Part shown: positions 63,101-64,000 of the stretch, one piece after another | Position numbering within the stretch: the stretch's first letter is position 1 | Layout of the letters: each line of letters opens with the position of its first letter | From: Volvox africanus | Lineage: Eukaryota > Chlorophyta > Chlorophyceae > Chlamydomonadales > Volvocaceae | DNA: 64,000 bases | NCBI GenBank assembly: GCA_030268105.1 | Contig: BSDZ01000004.1 | Coordinates: 1,661,001-1,725,000, forward strand | Reading direction: 5' to 3' | Made by a program: the position numbers and the translations under genes | Notes under the pieces: model-generated | Databases searched by the model: none | What the model saw: the letters and a program-made list of their open reading frames with translations, nothing else | Told to the model about the DNA's origin: nothing

Positions 63101-63794
63101 GCTGGCCGAATGCCCAGGACGTGCCGCGGCATGCAGCGCAGTTGGACGGGTAGAGCGTTTACTGACGTAATACTGCAGACATTATACACAGATTGATCAT
63201 GGGATATGGGACATGGCGTAACACGCGCAGCCAGCTTATCCTGAATTCTACGTTTGCTAACTTGTTTGGTGTACATTGCTCTCCTTGCCCAGGATGGTCA
63301 GTTTCGGTGGAACCGGCTGGAGAATCTGCTGCGGGAGGGCTCCAAGTCGTCGGATTTCGACCCCTCGCAACTATGGCTCCTGGCTGAGTGGTTGCTGTCT
63401 CCCAGTGCGGCCGGGGTGCGCACCACCGTAGTGGCAGAGCTGGGCAGGGTCATCGACGCGGCGGCAGCGGCTGATGTACGGAAACGAATACAAGCGCAGT
63501 GAGTGGCAGTCTCCGTGATGCTCTCTTCTCCCGGGGAGGCGGAGGGGGGTTACTGGTATGGGCGACAGGAGGAAAGCAGGGCGAGGAGCACCAAGCCACA
63601 ATCGCTAGGGCAGGGCTTACTATCACGACACAGAATGGGCAGCAGACAGAAGCGCGGGTCGGTAGGGGCCTTCCTGTGCCCCTTGATGCAACGGGCTTTG
63701 TTTGATTGTACGCAGTGCCTATGGGGCAGTGCCTCCGCTGTCGGTTTGGGGACTGAGTGACCTGCCGGATTTTGCTGCCCTGCGCCAGCGCTGA
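56222..63794 (+). CDS. Plastid ABC1 atypical kinase, ABC1K6-like
   Basis: Member of the UbiB/ABC1 (ADCK) family; the closest remembered relative is Arabidopsis At3g24190 (ABC1K6), a plastoglobule-associated protein. The family regulates prenyl-quinone and isoprenoid metabolism through an atypical kinase or ATPase fold. Sixteen in-phase exons: 56222-56509, 57484-57621, 57785-57903, 58226-58352, 58720-58806, 59184-59324, 59723-59794, 60039-60130, 60575-60720, 61432-61443, 61802-61919, 62159-62332, 62599-62674, 62920-63030, 63293-63498, 63716-63794; 661 residues. Motifs: KIGQALSARPD (KxGQ), AAASLGQVYRA (Ala-rich loop), VAVKVQRP (ATP-site Lys), ELDYVQEG, TSRRVLTMEWIEG, YFHADPHPGNLLAT (assembled over three exons), YLDFGMMSE, NRDYEAMCKDYY and DGQFRWNRLENLL. 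The first exon is tentative: ATG at 56222 gives a basic, Ala/Ser-containing N-terminus that could be a transit peptide, and its donor phase fits the next exon. The stop at 63792-63794 depends on the last intron; reading straight through at 63499 would give an earlier stop. Confidence 0.94.
57117..57245. repeat. GTT/GGT trinucleotide tract
   Basis: TTG, GGT, GAT and GTT trinucleotide units fill about 125 bp of the first intron of the ABC1-kinase gene. Their strand asymmetry (T/G on plus) is striking, and a run of nine to ten G residues follows near 57281. Confidence 0.9.
60436..60453. repeat. Short CA microsatellite
   Basis: About nine CA units inside an intron of the ABC1-kinase gene, flanked by C-rich sequence. 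Confidence 0.8.
61110..61152. repeat. GTT/GTA trinucleotide tract
   Basis: TTG units followed by TAG units in the intron just before the microexon of the ABC1-kinase gene. Confidence 0.85.
61432..61443 (+). other. 12-nt microexon of the ABC1 kinase (DPHPG core)
   Basis: Twelve bases, ATCCCCACCCTG, lie between an acceptor (TTCCAG) and a strong donor (GTAAGT). The previous exon ends in phase 1 (GCG G) and the next begins GC AAC CTG, so the join reads A-D-P-H-P-G-N-L-L, the invariant ABC1 catalytic loop. Without it the motif and the frame agreement would both be lost. Confidence 0.9.
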
Positions 63795-64000
63795 AGGCAG
63801 GCTTCCTCCGTGAGATCTGATCCTCCTCCAAGTTAATGTTGAGGGGAGTTTGTCTTTAACCCCTGAAACTCTTACCCGTCGTGGACACACACAGCCACAG
63901 CATCCAAAGATACCCACCTTTTAGTTCAAACAGAACCCGATGTCGCACGAAGTCTTAAGGGCGTCACCCCACGAGAATACCCCACGCAAGTTGACGCAAC
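63795..64000. other. 3' flank of the ABC1-kinase gene
   Basis: No coding feature is seen after the kinase stop. It is presumably the 3' UTR and downstream DNA. No TGTAA is visible before the window ends. Confidence 0.5.

Noticed and set aside
17682..63794. A quinone-metabolism gene cluster (COQ4 and the ABC1 kinase)
   Set aside because: The two genes are 36 kb apart with unrelated genes and a retroelement between them, and act in different organelles. Proximity looks accidental.

Overview
This window looks like nuclear DNA of a green alga, most likely a volvocine (Chlamydomonas/Volvox-type) chlorophyte. The case rests on intron-rich genes with GTGAGT/GTGGGT-type donors, GC-rich exons against more AT-rich gene-free stretches, long Ala/Gly/Ser/Gln-rich tails, a plastid-type ABC1 kinase, an EGF-exostosin of the kind common in volvocine algae, and TGTAA motifs downstream of some stops. 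The organism call is an inference; no rRNA or marker gene is present. I found no tRNA, rRNA or CRISPR array.

Layout, left to right. (1) About 0.5-10.6 kb, plus strand: a six-transmembrane cyclic-nucleotide-gated/HCN-like channel with a G-Q-G selectivity filter and a low-complexity C-terminal tail of about 1,000 residues; its N-terminus is off-window or unresolved. (2) 12.6-17.2 kb, minus: a CCCH zinc-finger protein of the ZC3H3 / Arabidopsis At1g21570 type. (3) 17.7-20.4 kb, plus: COQ4, a ubiquinone-biosynthesis organiser. (4) 21.9-25.6 kb, minus: a decayed Ty3/gypsy retrotransposon interrupted by two copies of a short repeat in opposite orientations. (5) 26.9-33.9 kb, minus: a secreted EGF-repeat exostosin-like GT47 glycosyltransferase, 14 exons, first exon missing. 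(6) 34-39 kb: gene-poor, AT-richer DNA. (7) 39.2-44.2 kb, minus: CCT5, the epsilon subunit of the cytosolic chaperonin, 12 exons, complete. (8) 44.6-52.8 kb, plus: a large protein with a TIR-like N-terminal region followed by kinesin-light-chain-type TPRs, sharing a 375-bp divergent promoter region with CCT5. (9) 56.2-63.8 kb, plus: a plastid ABC1K6-like atypical kinase whose DPHPG catalytic motif is encoded by a 12-nt microexon.

Exon models were built by hand from splice consensus, protein-family similarity and reading-phase bookkeeping. For COQ4, exostosin, CCT5, the TPR gene and the ABC1 kinase, every listed exon junction keeps frame. For the channel most junctions keep frame, but one donor and the C-linker exon(s) remain unresolved. 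The genes do not form an operon or a single pathway. COQ4 (mitochondrial quinone synthesis) and the ABC1 kinase (a family tied to prenyl-quinone metabolism) are loosely related by theme only. No convincing new multi-gene system was seen. The most interesting items are the unusual channel filter, the microexon, the TIR-like/TPR architecture and the nested repeat in the retroelement.
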